The notes beneath the pieces are model-generated. The model had not been told where the DNA came from, ran no database searches, and saw nothing but the letters and a program-made list of their open reading frames with translations. Position numbers and translations under genes: made by a program. DNA of 8,982 nt from Amoebophilaceae bacterium (lineage in GTDB: Bacteria; Bacteroidota; Bacteroidia; Cytophagales; Amoebophilaceae). Positions 7,774 to 8,982 of this stretch are shown here, one piece after another; positions within the stretch are counted from its first letter, which is position 1; each line of letters starts with the position of its first letter. Location: NCBI GenBank assembly GCA_023257955.1, contig JALRAY010000042.1:1-8982 (forward strand), in the 5' to 3' direction.

Positions 7774-8340
7774 ATGACATACCTCATTACTGGACTTGGT
7801 AATATAGGCTCTACCTACGAACACACACGGCATAACATAGGCTTTAGTGTTGCAGATCAGTTAGCCAAACAACTGGAGGGAGCTTTCAACCACAACCGCT
7901 TTGCCCACATTGCCCACGTTACTTACAAAGGCAAAAATATTTACCTCCTGAAGCCAACCACCTATATGAACAATAGCGGTAGAGCGGTACACTATTGGCT
8001 CCATCAATTGCGCATTCCTATTGAGAAAAGCTTAACTATAGTAGACGACATCGCATTACCTTTTGGGGTATTAAGGACACGTGCGCAAGGAAGTAGTGGA
8101 GGTCATAATGGGTTAAAGAGTCTGGAAGCTTGGCTGCATACGCAAGCCTATCCCCGACTGCGATTTGGGGTAGGTAATAATTTTCACAAAGGACAACAAG
8201 CAGATTATGTACTCAGCGCATTTACGGAAGTAGAGCAAGGCCAACTCCCTGAGCTTATCGAACAATGCTGCGAAATCGTCTTGGCTTTTTGTACTAGAGG
8301 TATAAAGCAGGACATAACACAAAAGCCAGCACTAGAATAA
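7774..8340 (+). CDS. pth: Peptidyl-tRNA hydrolase (Pth family), complete
   Basis: Pth cleaves the ester bond of peptidyl-tRNAs that drop off the ribosome, freeing tRNA for reuse; it is essential in most bacteria. The 188-residue protein is normal length and holds all expected active-site residues. These are Asn10 in GLGNIGSTYE, the catalytic His20 in TRHNIGF, Met65-Asn66 in PTTYMNNSGRAV, Asp91 in IVDDIALPFG, and His111-Asn112 in GSSGGHNGLKS, followed by RLRFGVG (128-134). The start at ATG 7774 gives the canonical M-x-YLITGLGN opening. There is no Shine-Dalgarno. It is divergent from yidC and ends 39 bases before the stop of the convergent gene to its right. No clear terminator hairpin was seen in that short gap. 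Confidence 0.97.
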   Translation: MTYLITGLGNIGSTYEHTRHNIGFSVADQLAKQLEGAFNHNRFAHIAHVTYKGKNIYLLKPTTYMNNSGRAVHYWLHQLRIPIEKSLTIVDDIALPFGVLRTRAQGSSGGHNGLKSLEAWLHTQAYPRLRFGVGNNFHKGQQADYVLSAFTEVEQGQLPELIEQCCEIVLAFCTRGIKQDITQKPALE

Positions 8341-8379
8341 CAACCACAACAAGCAGCTACTACTTCAATTGTTAGTTAC

Positions 8380-8982
8380 TTAATCAGCGGAATCCATATT
8401 GGGTCTTAATCCAACATATAAAGCAGCTGTTTGTAGATATTTTATACCCATTATCCCAAAGGCACTATCATCACTTCCATGAGGTACCCAAGTACCAAAT
8501 AAATGTTCACCGTTGGGGCCTATAAGTTGGCGGTGACTTCCTCCTCTTTGTTCCAGAATTTGACCGCCTACATGTTGCCACAGAATTCTAAAATCTTTAA
8601 AACAATAATTAACGAGAGCATCAGCGCAAAATAAATCATTGATATTTTTTTGAATTTGACTACCAAAATTTTTTACAGGGTATGCATTAGCTTGTAAGAA
8701 CGTATACCATGACCATAGACCTTTTCCAGGATATATCCATTTTTTGGGAATATTTTTGAATATTTCTTCTTCTGCAATTGTCCCTACTACTCCTTGTACT
8801 ACCAATCTTGCTTGTTGTACTACGGGTTCTATTGGGACTGCAAGTTCTTCTTGCTCTTCATTATCATCTACTGCTACAATCTCTGCTCTATCCTCTTGTG
8901 TTAATGTTAATGCCTCTGCCTCCTCTACTGATGTCGCTAGTTGTGTAGGAGATGTATCTTCCTGATGGCTTAGGGAGCTATC
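8380..8982 (-). CDS. 3' part of a gene for an acidic protein with a HicA-like C-terminal domain
   Basis: The frame is open from the right edge of the window to a TAA at 8380-8382, so only the last 200 residues are visible and the start lies outside. The apparent initiation at 8805 would be an internal TTG; I see no reason to begin there. Residues 1-52 are acidic and low complexity, with 16 Asp/Glu against one Arg. Residues about 70-127 are aromatic-rich (KKWIYPGKGLWSWYTFLQ) and unrecognised. Residues about 128-195 resemble the HicA (PF07927) double-stranded-RNA-binding-like fold. A helix with FKDFRILWQHVGG comes first, then a strand ending in QRGGSHRQL with the family's catalytic-type His at residue 150. 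The strand TWVPHG and a final helix ending LQTAALYVGL follow. HicA toxins are normally free proteins of about 60-80 residues beside HicB; here the domain is the tail of something larger and no hicB is visible. Base composition is more AT-rich than ileS. The role may be RNA cleavage, RNA binding or an effector, and the family call is by eye. Confidence 0.6.
   Translation of the reverse strand, partial: DSSLSHQEDTSPTQLATSVEEAEALTLTQEDRAEIVAVDDNEEQEELAVPIEPVVQQARLVVQGVVGTIAEEEIFKNIPKKWIYPGKGLWSWYTFLQANAYPVKNFGSQIQKNINDLFCADALVNYCFKDFRILWQHVGGQILEQRGGSHRQLIGPNGEHLFGTWVPHGSDDSAFGIMGIKYLQTAALYVGLRPNMDSAD

Noticed and set aside
8744..8965. Ser/Thr/Cys-rich plus-strand open frame at the right edge
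   Set aside because: It is the antisense of the acidic segment of the minus-strand gene; Glu/Asp/Ala codons read backwards give Ser, Val and Cys. The minus frame is open to the edge and contains a recognisable domain.

Overview
This window comes from a bacterium, most likely of the phylum Bacteroidota. Three things point there. The isoleucyl-tRNA synthetase carries the GIHH form of the class I signature that I associate with that phylum. A textbook Bacteroidota promoter (TTTG, 20 bases, TAnnTTTG) lies in front of yidC. None of the four complete genes has a recognisable Shine-Dalgarno sequence. A decaying gene beside intact housekeeping genes, and a last gene that looks more like an accessory or host-interaction protein, would suit an intracellular symbiont such as the Amoebophilaceae (Cardinium/Amoebophilus). 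That placement is only a guess, and the GC-rich stretches of ileS are high for that group.

Layout, left to right. Bases 1-297 are AT-rich and hold no assignable gene. ileS (298-3645, +) encodes a full-length isoleucyl-tRNA synthetase. It is followed directly by about 430 bases of decayed coding sequence that resembles a cadherin-like (CADG/He_PIG-type) repeat module, broken by frameshifts and stops. Next come two minus-strand genes, read yidC then gatB: the membrane protein insertase YidC (5711-7489) and the GatB subunit of the tRNA-dependent amidotransferase (4122-5570), 140 bases apart with a hairpin in the gap. The 284-base divergent gap between yidC and pth holds the yidC promoter and unassigned short open frames on both strands. 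pth (7774-8340, +) encodes peptidyl-tRNA hydrolase. Convergent with it, and running off the right edge, is the 3' end of a minus-strand gene (8380-8982) whose visible C terminus looks like a HicA-type RNA-binding/mRNA interferase fold behind a very acidic segment.

The four intact genes all serve translation or its output: charging tRNA-Ile, correcting misacylated Asn/Gln tRNAs, recycling peptidyl-tRNA and inserting new membrane proteins. They do not form one operon, since three orientation changes break them up. The most unusual items are the HicA-like tail on a larger acidic protein with no visible antitoxin, and the eroded cadherin-like module next to ileS.
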